From the NCBI GenBank assembly GCA_036874045.1, contig JAZBRI010000003.1, positions 5,592,501-5,656,500 on the forward strand: a stretch of 64,000 nt of DNA, in the 5' to 3' direction. Under the pieces are notes generated by a model. It ran no database searches. It was not told the DNA's origin and saw nothing but the letters and a program-made list of their open reading frames with translations. The position numbers and the translations under genes are program-made. This stretch comes from Cymodocea nodosa. Its lineage: Eukaryota > Streptophyta > Magnoliopsida > Alismatales > Cymodoceaceae. This document shows, one piece after another, positions 38,392 through 51,333 of the stretch (position 1 is its first letter; each line of letters begins with the position of its first letter).

Positions 38392-39589
38392 CTACTTTTT
38401 TTCGTTCTTCTTTTCGTCTTTCTTTTCCTCCTTTTTCTCCTCTTTCTTCTCTTCTTTCTTCTCTTCCTTTGCTGGACCGACCGAGAGTATGTCTATCTTC
38501 CCCAGTTTCTTTAATTTCTTGGCAATGGCCACGGTATCCATTTTTCCTATCACAGTCATCTTCTGGTCCTTCGTATCTGCCGCGATGGAATCGATGCCTG
38601 CAAAAAAAAATCTTTGGTTCAAGTGCTTGCGTCCGTTAGCTTCCCACATAAATTTAAATTTGTGTGATAGATTAGTTCCGTGCAGAATGCACGTTGGCAA
38701 CCACATGATGTTGCCCTTTTCTGTTTTGCTTATTGTGTTTATACATGACAAGAATTCTTTCTGGGAGTTTTCGTGCATTCTTCTGTTGCTATGGGCCACA
38801 AATTCCTGACCAGCGTTCCAGAAGTGGAATCTTTGACCCAAAATTGCCATTTTTCATGTCTTGTCCCATCAGCATATCTGTACATCTTATTATTTGTTAT
38901 TCAATTCTAATTTAATAACAAAAATGTTCTAAACTTTGAAACCCTATCTGCAACTGCAAGCAAAAAAAGAAAAAGTTGATACCACAGACATGATGAGTGG
39001 TATTTCCGAAGTATGATCACTTGCAGCTAACAATCATCAACACCAGTTATTGTTGTTGTTTTTCTTATTCGTGAATATTTTTCTGTTTTTTGATCTTGGT
39101 GTCATGAATAAAATTCCTACCATCTTGTTGAAGAAACACAACAGCATCTTATTCATGGTAGTCGGATTACCAGGCATCTGCTAACTAAGCAAGAAAGCAT
39201 GGACATTTCTTGCAGACTCCCATCATTAATGTTGTTGTCTGAATAGCAGGTGAATTTGATCTCGGCAGCTTATTTTGGCAACCAGAGGAAAGCCCAAGAG
39301 AGGTTCACAGGAACGCCGATGAAATAGATGTTTCACAGAAGGAAAAGGGAAAAACAAAAACACCGGTGGTGGATGCAGGGGAGGAGATGAGAAGAATTGG
39401 GTACCATAGATGTCAGCAACCGCTTCTATGGCCTTCTGCTTTGTCTTCTCATCCGTCATGGCCATTACCTTCAGAACCACCTTCTGCTTTTGTGATCATA
39501 TTGTTAAGCACATGCACCAGAGAGAGAGAGAGAGAGAGAGAGCTGAAAAACAAAGAAGGAAGGGGTAGTGGCATGCTTACCTGTGCCAT
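38392..39589 (-). CDS. Small HMA-domain protein, HIPP type without CxxC
   Basis: Three coding exons on the minus strand (39589-39581, 39483-39405, 38597-38392) join into 97 residues. The first coding exon is only 9 bases (Met-Ala-Gln). A TGA in frame just upstream of exon 2 supports this split. Residues 4-68 form a heavy-metal-associated (ferredoxin-like) fold: KVVLKV.., DEKTKQKAIEAVADIYGGIDSIAADTKD, TVIGKMDTVAIAKKLKKLGK, IDILSVGPAKEE. The loop that normally holds CxxC reads MAMTDEKTK, so no metal ligands remain, as in the HIPP12-like subgroup. The tail is a run of EEKK repeats and ends in Lys-Lys, with no CaaX box for prenylation. Related HIPPs act in stress and pathogen responses. A GA microsatellite (39521-39541) sits in intron 1. 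Confidence 0.9.
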
Positions 39590-39749
39590 GTGGTATATGC
39601 TTCCTGTTGATGATGGGAGATGGATCTGAAGAGCTTTTCTGGTGACGGAGGAGGCAATGAATTGAAAAAGGGTGGTGCTGAGTTTGTGGGGAAGCCTTGT
39701 TCTTAAGCACAATCGCAGATGCCAAGCATCGTTCTGGGCTTGGTCAAAT

Positions 39750-42060
39750 GGTCATGCCGTGTATGATTTCCTCCCTAAGACTTTACTTTATATGCAAAAC
39801 TTATTTCACTTGCTTTTGATTTGCTTTGAATTGGGCTTCTTTCTTCGAGATTTATGACATAGCATATGGAAAACAGCCTTTTAACTGGATTTAAAAAGAG
39901 AAAGTAAAAAGTCATATGAACGAATTTTTTTGTTTTGTTTTGATGTTTTGTCGGTGGAACCCACTCATTGAGAATTCTACCATCTTTTTCTTTTTAGAAT
40001 CGTTTATATCATAAACGCTAGTCCACCCATCGGATTAATCTTGATCCGGGGTTGAGTTCCTTCTGATAACATGAATCTGCTCCAGATTTGCAACAGAAGT
40101 TGCTAGATCTTGAAAGAAAAAAAAACTCGGCCTGGGGATCTCATCCATCAAGAAGGGGGTTATAATTTGGAGAGACAAGGTGGATCCTGCAATGGGCAGC
40201 TTTCAATTTGGAGTTAGGAGATCTTCTTGCAAATGTACAACATTGCCCTTGTAAAGTTTTCAAATTTATGTAAAATTACCATTTTCTTGCCCTTCCGTTG
40301 CTTTCACCTTGTGCAGCTAGATCTCATCCTTCCACACTATGTCTTCATTTTCTCCTCATGCTCTCACCATCACTTGTCTATTTCCTTTCCAGCTTTTCAC
40401 TTGCATCTCATCTTTCAATCCTTCCTCTTCCTTGGGTCCACTTCCTTGCTACAGTGATCTCTCATCTGTGAGAAAATGTGAGTAGAATACTGAGTTTCTA
40501 AACATTTCTGAGAACAAAACTTAAGATTTACACATGATAAATATCTCTACTAATGTCAATCAGCTATGAATGAAATTCTTTTTTGATATCAGTACATCTA
40601 CTTAATCTAAGGAAAAAAAAAACATTCCCCATTGATATTTTTCAATGAAGGCCACATACATGCCCTTCAACCCAAAAAAATGCCATGATCCAGAATCAAC
40701 ATATATAAGAAAAGCAACTTTGGATAATAAGGAGCATATGCCAGCATTTTTATAGATGATACTCTGTTATAGCACTGTGATAAGGCTATTCTCACCCAGT
40801 AGTGTATAGTTCAATAAACAAGTAACTGCTAATATAATTATTTAGGTTTCCATATCATCATGTCTACCAAGTGATCCAACAGATTTTTTAAGAGTTCGAG
40901 GATGCACTGATTCAACTATATATTTCGGAAACATACAAGATGTCAAGTATCTTGTATGTAGAACATGTTCACTCAATTTTAACTATCAAATCCAAGGGTT
41001 TGATAATTTTTTTTACCATTTAACATAACCGATAACAATTATATTTTGAGCAGGTAATGTTAAATACACGACTGTATATTAATAACTATTTAAATGTTTT
41101 AATACATTCTAATGTACATAAGGTTTTGAGTATCGTTATTAATTAATTTCTAAATTAATATGAAAGTTGAGGTTAAATTCAAGTTAAATATTTTGAATTT
41201 CTAACGTCTATATATTTTAATTTTCATCACCTTCCAACAAGTATAAACATACCTCTTGTAAACTTTAAAATGTCTTGGATAACGTTGATTATTTGAATAA
41301 TATTGGGAAGGAGGTAAGACTCCAACCCTGCAGATGTCGAAGGAAGACAGCAAAGAGTAATTGCTACTCCAATCTTTTGCTTTTATTTCGTTGCCACTCA
41401 AGCCTTAGACTATTCTTACTTTTCTAGTTCGGTCTTCTCCTAAATTTTTTTTATTTATCTAATTGTGGTTTCTCCTAAAAACAAAAATTAGATTTTAATC
41501 CAATGGTAAAACATAATGCTACGGGTACTTTCATTTTGTAATCAAGTCCAACAATCTAAAACTTCAAGCTTAGTGTGTGATTCTGATGATCATCGTTCTA
41601 CTTAAGGATTTTGGTTCATCATTAGTTTCAGAGTTTCCTGAAAGCAAACTGCGCTCATCCATTGAAGTTAAGTAATGTCGGGTAATTTAATTAGTCAGGT
41701 GATGTAAGTGATTTAAATGGTTTTGTCCTTTTCTTTTGGACGTTTAATCTTGTACTAGATTTTCTTCTTCTACTACTTCGGTTAGTTAGTGGTTATATGG
41801 CAGAAGTTTCTCTATTTAATGCATGTCCCTTTCTTTTTTTTGTTAAAAAAAAAACTCTAAAATGATTTAAATTTAATTCAGGTGGCAGTGCAATAACTGC
41901 GAGCGAGGAGGGATGACGAGGCAAAGCTGGAAAAGTCTTTTATTATTATTATTATTATTTATTTTATTATAACAAGACAAAAAAAAATTTAAAAAAAAAA
42001 AAAAAACTCAAATTTACACGTTAATGTCAATTTATTTTTAATAAATTGAAATTTAAAAAT
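39750..42060. other. Spacer between HIPP and LRR-RLK genes
   Basis: This contains the HIPP promoter, an ATT repeat at about 41940-41960 and an A run near 41990-42006. I see no gene. Confidence 0.5.
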
Positions 42061-42258
42061 TGATGCTCGGAGCTAAGAAGAAGACGAGGAGCTGTTCATC
42101 TTATCCTTGATGAGTTGCGAAAAGCAGAGAAGAGAAGCTTCTCCGGTTGCCGTCCTTTCAATCCAAAGCTACCTCTGCTGCGTCCACCTTACCCACCACC
42201 ACCATCTCTTGCTCGGGGATCTTCCTCCATTGCACGTACCACTCGCTTTTCGCCTTTC

Positions 42259-42360
42259 ATGATGTCCTGCCCTTGCAGCCGTCAGGTGGCTGGTTGCTTT
42301 TCCGCTAATGCTGCTCGTCGGCTTCAAATACGCAGCCGTGGGAGGTGGTGGTTGTTGTGA
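42259..42360 (+). promoter_or_regulatory. Possible upstream ORF in LRR-RLK leader
   Basis: A 33-codon frame starts at ATGATG (42259) and ends at TGA 42358-42360, 19 bases before the main start at 42380. It overlaps an ATG at 42308 that is in the main frame and would add 24 residues before the signal peptide. Ribosomes reading this frame would pass over 42308 and could restart at 42380. Whether the transcript begins upstream of it is not shown. Confidence 0.35.
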
Positions 42361-42379
42361 GGCGGCGGTAGTCAACGTG

Positions 42380-45300
42380 ATGGCACTAGTTCGGTGTTTG
42401 CTTCTGGTTGTGTTGCTTTCCGGATCTATCTCCGTGCCATGTCGATCCGTCTCCTATGCTGAGCGTATGTACTGCTTGTTCTACACCCTTTCTTTCTCAA
42501 AGTTTAGATCTGCTTTTAGTTTTCTTTGTTTGCAAATGGCATTGGAAAATCGGTGGCTGTGACGTACCTAGAGATCGATGAAATTGTTGAAGAGAAATCG
42601 GTGTTTTTCAAGTTTTATACGCTGCGGTTGCTGTTGAGCTTATGATACCGCTCAAATTCTGCAGTTTCCGCGCTTGGAGTGTTCAGGAAAGCCATAGATG
42701 ATGACTCGTCCTCTATCCTCGCTGATTGGAGCCACAACAGCAATGGTCCTTGCAGTTGGAAAGGTGTTTTCTGCTCGGAAGCTCAAGATCATGTGCTGGC
42801 TCTGTAAGAAAGTCGCTAGATTTTGTTTGAATGATTGCATTCGTAAGAACAAGGTTGTTTGGTCACCATGACAAATGTTATTGTAGTGCAAGTTTCCCCA
42901 CTGCTTTCTCAACCGGCGATCAAGCAAGCATCTTTGCTTATTCTTTTTCTCTTCTTTTTCAAGAATTTATTGTAGTTCGTTTGATAATGTTTATCAGGAA
43001 CCTTTCCCATTTATCTTTGAAAGGAGCTATTTCCGCAGAAGTTGGATCACTGACATTTCTAAAACAACTGTATGCTTCCATTTCTCTTATCCTCAGTTCT
43101 GACAACGTTCATAGATTATCTGAAATAGACTTTGTTTTTATGTGTTCCCTCTGAAAAAAATGTGCGTGCTTACCAGAGACCTGAGTCAAAATTTGCTCCG
43201 TGGTGTCATACCAAAACAAATTGGCATGTTGGAAAACTTACAGGTCTTGGATTTAAGTGGCAATCGGCTATCAGGATCAATACCTCCTGATATGAAAGGC
43301 TTGACAAGGATCACAAAAATGTGTGAAGAAAGATAACAAACTTTGCATATTAATTTTTTGCATGATTGAACATTCGAATTAACTTACTTTCATTTCTTCA
43401 GCAACTTACGTTCCAATGGATTGACTGGCGTCGTACCACCTGAGTTTGGAGATTTGCCCAACCTTGTGGAGCTTCGTTTAGACAGGAACAGGCTTCATGG
43501 TCCTATTCCAGGAAATAATAGGTAATCTTTCGATGTCACTTCTTGCATATTACTGCGAGCTGCCCATGCCACTGCAGTTGTTAGGAACCTTTCAGCTGCC
43601 ATATTTTTATTTCCGTGCAATTTTAATTTGTTGGCTGTTTTAGCATGAAATAGACACTGGACATTCATTTCAAAAGCCTAAAATACGATTTTCTTCCTTG
43701 CTTCGGGCCCAGTTTACAGAAGAATGCTAGTGCTTTATGCTTACTGAAGAAGCTAAAGATAGGAGACTTTTCATATAACTTCTTTACTGGAAGGATTCCT
43801 AGATGTCTTGCATATTTGCCAAGGTGATAATCTTATGACAATATGATTTGTCTATAGTTTCTGTAGATATCAATATCCTTATAATCATTTTACAGTTATA
43901 GTAAATCATTTCTTGTTATGCAGATCTAGCTTCCAAGGAAATTGCTTGCACGATAAGAACACAACATTGCAGCGCAGTATTCGTTTATGTGGTGTGTGTA
44001 CTTTGATTTATCTTTGTAGATTAATATGAATGGTTTTCATTTGTTGGATTGTATAAATTTCAATGATATATTATACTGACTCTAGTAGTCCATTACTCTA
44101 AGCACGTAAAGATCATGATTTGCTTGAATACATTTAGTCTTTGTGAATCCCAAAATGATCCAGTGACAAATAAATTTTATTTTTGAATCATTCTTCTCAA
44201 ATTTCCATTGAAATATCTGATATTATTCAGGTCACTTTGGGCGTGCAAAAGGCAGTGATATGCCCAGTAGGCATTCAAAGCCAGAATCCAACAGGCAAAA
44301 GCCTCAGCAACTTGATTGGATTCTGATTTCGGTAACTGTAGCAGGAGCTCTTTTTGTTGTTACACTTGTGGCAGTTGTTGTCACTGCTTTTAAGAAGTAT
44401 GAACCTATATCCTTTGTTCAAATTCCTTGGAAGAGAGACATAAATCAAAGGAAACAAATCATAATGTCATTTGGTCAGTGTATTATTTTATCTGTAAAAG
44501 TTTTCTATTTTCTGAAACCATGTTCCAGTAGTAAAACTACTATTATCTATCATGTAGGTGTTGAAATTCCCAAGCAGGTATTGAGCTTAAGCCGACAAGA
44601 GCTTGAGGTGGTATGTGAAGACTTCAGTAACATCATTGGATTGAATTCAGAGACTATAGTCTATAAAGGAACTTTGCATGATGGTAATGAAGTAGCAGTT
44701 ATAACTCTTTGCGTCTCTGAAGATAATTGGAACAGCAATCTTGAACTTTATTTTCAATCAGAGGTAAATGTTCTAGTTCCTTAGAAATTATATGCAAATC
44801 CTAAATAGAAAATTTCTTCAGAGAAATATGTTCTAGATGCTTTAGGTGGCGAATTTGGCTAGACTGAACCATGAGAATACAGCAAGCATGCTTGGCTACT
44901 GTAAGGAAGACAAACCCTTTACAAGGATGCTCATTATTAAATATGCATCAAATGGGACACTCTATGAGCATCTTCATTGTAAGCTATGAAAATTGTTTTA
45001 CATTATAAGATTGTCTATACTGTGAATGCAGGATGACCAAAATGAAACTAATACTAGTGTATTCAGATGGTGAAAGGTGCCAACTATATTGGAGTAGGCG
45101 CATGAAAATTGCCATTGGAGTTGCTCGTGGTCTTAAGTATCTTCACATGGATTTGCAACCTCCATTTAGCTTCTTTGAATTGTGTTCTAGTTCAGTATAT
45201 CTTACTGAAGATTTTCATCCAAAGGTATGTATCTGATGAAACTTTGGTTTCTCCAAAACAAAAATGGTTACACGATGGTTACTCAAAGGGACTGCAAAGT

Positions 45301-46464
45301 AGATACCAAGGAGTGCTGGTTATAATCAGAATCATCTTTTTCATAAACTTAATTTCACCATCAATTTTTCTTTTTGAATCAACATTTTTAAAATAGTTTT
45401 CAAAACAGAAGTTTGTTCAAATCCTCGAACAACCTGTTGACAGGTAAGTTTACCATTGAAATTGCCCTAGAAATTTCTGTGGTACAAAGGAAACAAACTA
45501 CCTTCAACAAAGAAATTCAATAAGCGTTAATAGTCAATGTTCTAGTTAAAACATTGATTCTCCTATTGGCGGAATAAAACATATACAGGGATGACTGCTT
45601 GTATGCCTTCAGTAAATCTTCCTTCGTCTCAGATAACCGTAAGTTTTCAACTATGTTTTTTGCAGTTAATTGATTTTGAGAGGTGGAAAGTACTCACAGG
45701 CTCAGAGAAGAGCAATCTTACCAGCAAAGAAGGTGCATATTGTGGTCTTCATGATTCACTGCGGAAATGCCACATGGGCATTCAGCGAAATGTCTTTGAT
45801 TTTGGAATCCTCCTACTTGAAATTGTCAGTGGAAGACTTTCGTACTGCAAAGATAGAGGATATTTACTGGACTGGGTAACCTGCCGTTCTCTATTTCTAA
45901 ACAATGCCATGAAAGTTTCAGTTTCAAAATTATCATCCTATTTTGCGTCAGCATTAGTGGTAGCACTGATAACGCTTGCTCTGATATCTCCCCTGAAGTT
46001 GCTGGGATCCTGAAATTCTTCAGATTCCATATTTAAGTTTCACGATAATGTCATATTTCTATCACTGAGAGTCGGAAAACTGCCAATAAAAATAAGACAA
46101 TAAATTCCTTTTCTTTGAAAAATTAATACATTAGTCTAGAATGACAGTGATAAATGATAATGTATGTGTTAGCGGTTAACTCATGAATCTTAACTTCCAC
46201 TCACCCACTCTGCAGGCAATGGAGTACCTAGGAAGGCCGGAGATGTTATGCCATTTGATTGATCCGGAGCTGAGATATTTCAATCACGATGATCTTCATG
46301 TGATATGCTCTGTCGTGAGCCTTTGCGTCCATCCTGAATCCTTCAGGAGACCATCCATGGATGTTCTGCTCGGCATGTTGGAGGATGGGATTGACACGTC
46401 CACGTCAGCCAATCTCAAGGAGTCTTCTTTGTCGTGGGCAGAGCTGGCATTGACGTCAAGTTAG
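42380..46464 (+). CDS. LRR receptor-like pseudokinase, At1g63430/At5g41180-like
   Basis: Thirteen exons keep one frame and give 645 residues: 42380-42464, 42665-42803, 42998-43069, 43177-43320, 43402-43521, 43713-43823, 43924-43991, 44231-44473, 44558-44763, 44846-44978, 45067-45224, 45666-45875 and 46216-46464. Order of parts: signal peptide (MALVRCLLLVVLLSGS..), LRRNT with a WKGVFCS cap, about four LRRs coded partly by 72-base-multiple exons, a membrane helix at about 277-300, and a kinase-like domain. The kinase motifs are lost. The glycine loop reads IIGLNSETIVYKG, the VAIK lysine is absent (VAVITL), the HRD region reads PPFSFFELCSS, and DFG is DFE. This agrees with the At1g63430/MRH1-like group of presumed pseudokinases at the plasma membrane. 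The 44474-44557 intron is 84 bases with no stop, so its retention would add 28 residues. Confidence 0.92.
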
Positions 46465-49060
46465 CATTGCTTGGAAACGGTATGGAATTGGCATCTACAT
46501 GGAGCAACACGTATGGTGCAGATTGAAGACAAGGATTTTTAAATCTGCACTATAGTCACTCTACTGAAACCATGGCAATGGAAAAGATGATTCTCACAAT
46601 GTTAGCGATCTGACTTTGTAAATGTAGTCCGTAAGCAGTATTGGTCCTTCCAAACATCTGTAATGTAGGAGTTGTAATTTCTTAATCTCTGCAGGCTGCA
46701 GCTGTAACCATAAGATGACATTGGTTACAGAGTAGTTGTATGTGTTTTTCCAGCAACAAAATAGATGAAAGGGCCAAATTTCCTGGTGGTCTGAGTACTG
46801 CTCTAGGGGAAAAAGAAGAAGTTATGTCCTGAGAAAATTAATTTCGTTTTCTGCATTCATCACATGAAAGGAAATGATGGCAGAACATTTGTTATCATAA
46901 GATATGAGACAATGACAATCAGCCAACTACTTTATTAACTTAGTAGTGGGAGTACTTTATAAATGGTGTTCGGGTCAGGAAGTCTTTGGAATGCTGTTGG
47001 ACACCAGGTTAAAACATTAGTTTTTGATCAATTACATTCATAGAAGTAAAATTAATATTATGACATACGTTTGAAATGGAGATATGCTGTTGGATACCGC
47101 CACACTTTTTGTGTCGTTATCCACCTGAAGAAGGAAGAAGAAGAGCATGTGCACATGTAAAGGCTGAAGATTGAAAATTCCATAATTTACAAAAAAAAAT
47201 TGTGCCGCGTGTCCCATTGAGCACTGAGGACCCCAAACATATTTATTGAAAGAAATTCGATTTCCTATTCAGCCATGAAATTATGATGTTGACCTTTTTA
47301 GAAATGTGTAAATCTAGTGGTAGAGTTCATAGATCAGTTATATATCCATTCCTTCAGATTGATTTCGAAAGAATTCAAATAATTCCTTTAAATAAGAGAT
47401 TAATAGATATACATATATATATATATATATACACCATACGTATCATATTCTTAATCATGCATGCCTTTGTACGCTGGCTTCTTTGACTTTGTACGTTCCA
47501 TTCCACACAAGTGTCCATCATAAGCATCCAGAATAAGAACCAATAGTTTCATTTCATTTATTGAAAAGAAAAGCATCTCAAGACTGGCATGTCGCACCAT
47601 GGGAATATTAAATCAATAACCGCTGTCCTTGGTGGCAGATTTTTCCAAGCATGGTGGGTGGGGAGATAGGATGCATTTTCTTACGCCAATAGAAAGAAAA
47701 CTTAAGTTTTACATAAAGAGGAATCTTCGTTAATTGATTTTGTATTAGACTTTTATTTGAAATAAAAATTAATTTTCTTTATAGATTCCTTATAAGTATA
47801 AAAATATTAAAAATAAAAAAATATGTTAAAATAAAATCTCACATTGATAAAAAAGAGAAAAAGAACTTAACCTTTTATAAAGAAAGGCTTATTTTATTTG
47901 CCTTTGGTGGGTGGGGACATGAGGTGGAGAAGAGGACATGCGCTTGCACTTTGTGTACATGATACATGATACATGATATCTTTCTTGGTATCAAAGTAAG
48001 GTACAAATCAATAGTTAATAGGAAGACAACTTTGCTCTAGCCCCTCATGTCAAGGTTTATGTCTTCACCCAGGTCGGTCATCCTACCAAGCAATTTTTTA
48101 GCACAACCACCCATCTGTCTTCCATTACCATCACATTTTTTATTGCCTTATTTTGGTTGCAGATTGTTGTCATATTCACATTCATGATGTCTACCATATT
48201 GATAAAGTGAATGTTATTGTCTTTATTTTGTAAAATGAGATGAGCCATGATCCACATGTTTATTTTTTTATCTTTTTCCCTTGAAAAAAAAAATTTAAGT
48301 CCATCCTTTTGTAGTTACAAGAATAAATTATTGTTGTCTTAGTTTTTTTTCAATTATTCAATATACAATATTAATTACAACAATTAATATAACTAAGAGA
48401 ATGTTCTTGCAAAATATACAACTTACCATTTGACCTTTGAAATCTACAGCGCTCATCATGAAGGGTATAGATTTCTTATATCCATGACGAGACTTTTAGG
48501 CCTAAATTGTTGTAGAATTTTTTCCCTAATTTGTTTGTGGGATATATTGAACACCAACTCTTTTTTTTTTTTATTCTACAAGAATATCCATAGAGGTAAT
48601 AATATGTGAGTCTTAATAAACACTCAAACGACTTACACCAAAAGTATCCAAAAAGGCGAAAACTTATAAAAGACCTTATTAAACCTCAACATGGTAGATT
48701 TCCCTAAGTATTACGTACTTTGTCTTGTAGAAATTCTCAACTAGTTGAAGTTATCCTAAGTGACCCTATTTACCAACTTGATTGAGATTACTGACTAAGA
48801 CAAGACCTACAATGTTAGTATGTAAATTAGGTAAATGATGCACATATCTACAGCTTGCCAACGCTTAAGCAGAGTCAACATTACTGTTCATAAGCACTAC
48901 ACAAGAACTTCCCAAATAGTCAATCATCTTGATTTTGTTCATGCTTAAACACAGTTAACTTCAAAGTTTTTATAAAAGTAGGTGCTTGATAATAGATGTA
49001 AATATACCTTGAGCACCAACTCTTTAAAAATTGGTGTGACGACTATTTCCCTATATGAAC
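46465..49060. other. Spacer downstream of LRR-RLK
   Basis: This contains the RLK 3'UTR, an AT dinucleotide run near 47410-47430 and a short ACATGAT repeat near 47960. I see no coding region. Confidence 0.5.
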
Positions 49061-49461
49061 AAAATGACTATTTGTGCCAGTTTATGCACATTTCCCGATG
49101 AGAAATGAAATAACGGGAGATTCAAGAAATAGTGTGAAATGGAAAGAATAAGAAATGACATGAAATAAAATGATGTTTGTGCATAGTAGGAAACGAAAGG
49201 AAATGACAGAAAAGTTTGAGCTATTTGTGCATATCAGGAAATAATAGGAAATGAGAAGAAATTTTTTTAAATGATTTAAATTTACCTTTATAAATCATTT
49301 TAAATATATATTATGAATATTTCTAAATTTTTAATGTATTTCACACAATATATTATGAATCATTTTAATATTATTGACTTCAAATAACTACACAAAATGC
49401 ACATATAAAATAACTTTTTCATTAAAATTAAAATTCATTAAACTACATTGAATATATTTTT

Positions 49462-50873
49462 TTACATATTATCCCTCTCCCATATGGAATACATAATTCT
49501 TTCATGCATTACATCAGCTACTACTTTCCTTTGTTCCATGCTCAAATTAACAGAACAATGTACATTATCTTCTTCAACATTGTTAACAAATTCTTCATTT
49601 AATACAACATTTTCTTCTCGCAATTCATCTGCCAAATCTTGTAATAAGTCTTCTCGATCTGCTCTTCTAATGAAATTATGAACAAGAAAACATGACAAAA
49701 CAATTTTAACTTGTGTTTCAAATGGATATGACATGTAACCTCGTAAAATTGCAAATCGATGCTTGATCACTCCAAATGTACGTTCTATAACATTTCTCAA
49801 TTGAGAATGTCTGTAATTGAAATTCTCTACTGCGTTACTTGGAACTCGATTTTGATCATATTCTGATAAATGATATTGTACACCTCGAAATGGAGAAATA
49901 AATTTCGAACGATTTGGGAATCCTACATCTACCAAATAATACTTACCTGCACAATATACATAACATTTAGCACTTTCAATATTATGATTTATATAAACAA
50001 ATAATCTGAATGACAATAGTGTTGTCATACCAAGTGGTACTTCAAGCCCATGCGATCGAGAAGTCGCATCTTGTAAAATCCTTACATCTGTAGTTGATCC
50101 TTCCCAACCAGTAAGTACATACATAATTTCCATGTCAAAATTACAAGTTGCCAATACATTTTGTGTTAATTCTCCTTTACTATTCCTGTATTTAGCAGTT
50201 TCTTGTCCATAAATTGTGGCATTGACATGTGAACCATTGATAGCGCCAATGCAATCCTATATTGAGAACATGTAAAAAATGTATTGTTAAACATCTATGC
50301 AAAATACATTCAATAAAATAGAAGAATATAATAATATAATTCACATTTTACCTTAAAATATGGGTAGACATTTGGATCATTATGAATTCGGTTTGACGTT
50401 GAAGATGAAGGTTTTGCTGTAAGTATATCATATAATCTTATTATAGCATTGACAACCTCATTGAAATATGTGCTAATCGTCTAAGCAGATCTCCGAAAAC
50501 GCTTAGTAGTTACTCCATATCGTTGGTTCTGACCAACTGTAACAAGAAAAATTGCTAATTTCTCTTTTACACTTATACCTCGGCTATCTTGTATAACTAT
50601 TTCTCTTTTAAGCAACTCATAAAATTCCATAAAAACAGATTGACTCATGCGATATATTTTTCGACAGTTATATGATTGGTGAGGTATTGATAAATCTAAT
50701 AATGTCCTAATATATCGTTCTCCCTCCCTACTATATATTCGTTCAGTAGAATTCCTTGTAATATGTGTAATAATATGTGCAACTCCTCCACACGCTTGAG
50801 TAATTATGTTGCATATTTGCCTTTGTCTTTGCCTCTGTAATCGTGGTTGAGAACTTTCGTCATAGTTGTCCAT
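49462..50873 (-). pseudogene. PIF/Harbinger transposase (DDE_Tnp_4), broken
   Basis: Three exons on the minus strand (50873-50352, 50256-50031, 49946-49462) keep frame over 411 codons, a normal length for the family. The first exon encodes the N-terminal helix-turn-helix-like region (FYELLKREIV.., KLAIFLVTVGQN.., TTKRFRRS). It has one in-frame TAG at 50483-50481, in the place where relatives have GET. The catalytic region is clear: DCIGAINGSH, YYLVDVGFPN, and RNVIERTFGVIKHRF. The usual first acidic residue (GxIDGTH in relatives) is Asn here. The second Asp and the Glu are intact. Two defects, one nonsense and one catalytic, make activity very unlikely. This transposase normally cuts and pastes at TTA/TAA targets together with ORF1. 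Confidence 0.9.
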
Positions 50874-50949
50874 GTAGAGGAAAACTATATGTAAAAAAAT
50901 AAATATGTCAAATATAAGCAAAGAAGGTAAATATTCAATAATATCAATA

Positions 50950-51182
50950 ATGTTCAAACATCATGATAACAATAACAAAGTCTAACTACAAATTATTACA
51001 ACATCACAATAAAATATTTTTTCAATAACAACATAACTCGGAAACATCATAATAACAACAACAAAGTCCAACTACAAATTATTATAACATCACAATAAAA
51101 TATTTTTTCAATAACAACATAACTCGCAAACATCATAATAACAACAAAGTCCAACTACAAATTATTACATCACAATAAAAAA
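50950..51182. repeat. Tandem array, 86-base unit, about 2.7 copies
   Basis: The unit holds AAACATCAT, ACAAAGTCCAACTACAAATT, ACATCACAATAAAATATTTT and TCAATAACAACATAACTCG. Starts at 50956, 51042 and 51128 are exactly 86 bases apart. It lies between ORF1 and the transposase of the PIF element. Confidence 0.85.
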
Positions 51183-51333
51183 GGGGGATAACTATATCCA
51201 CCCTTAACATCACAATAAAATGTCCAAACAGAGGTGCATATAACAAAGTGAAAAAAATCCAGAGAATGCATATAACAAATAGTAGTTCACATTCTCCTAA
51301 TATGATGTCTTGTCCATGTAACTCGTACAACAT

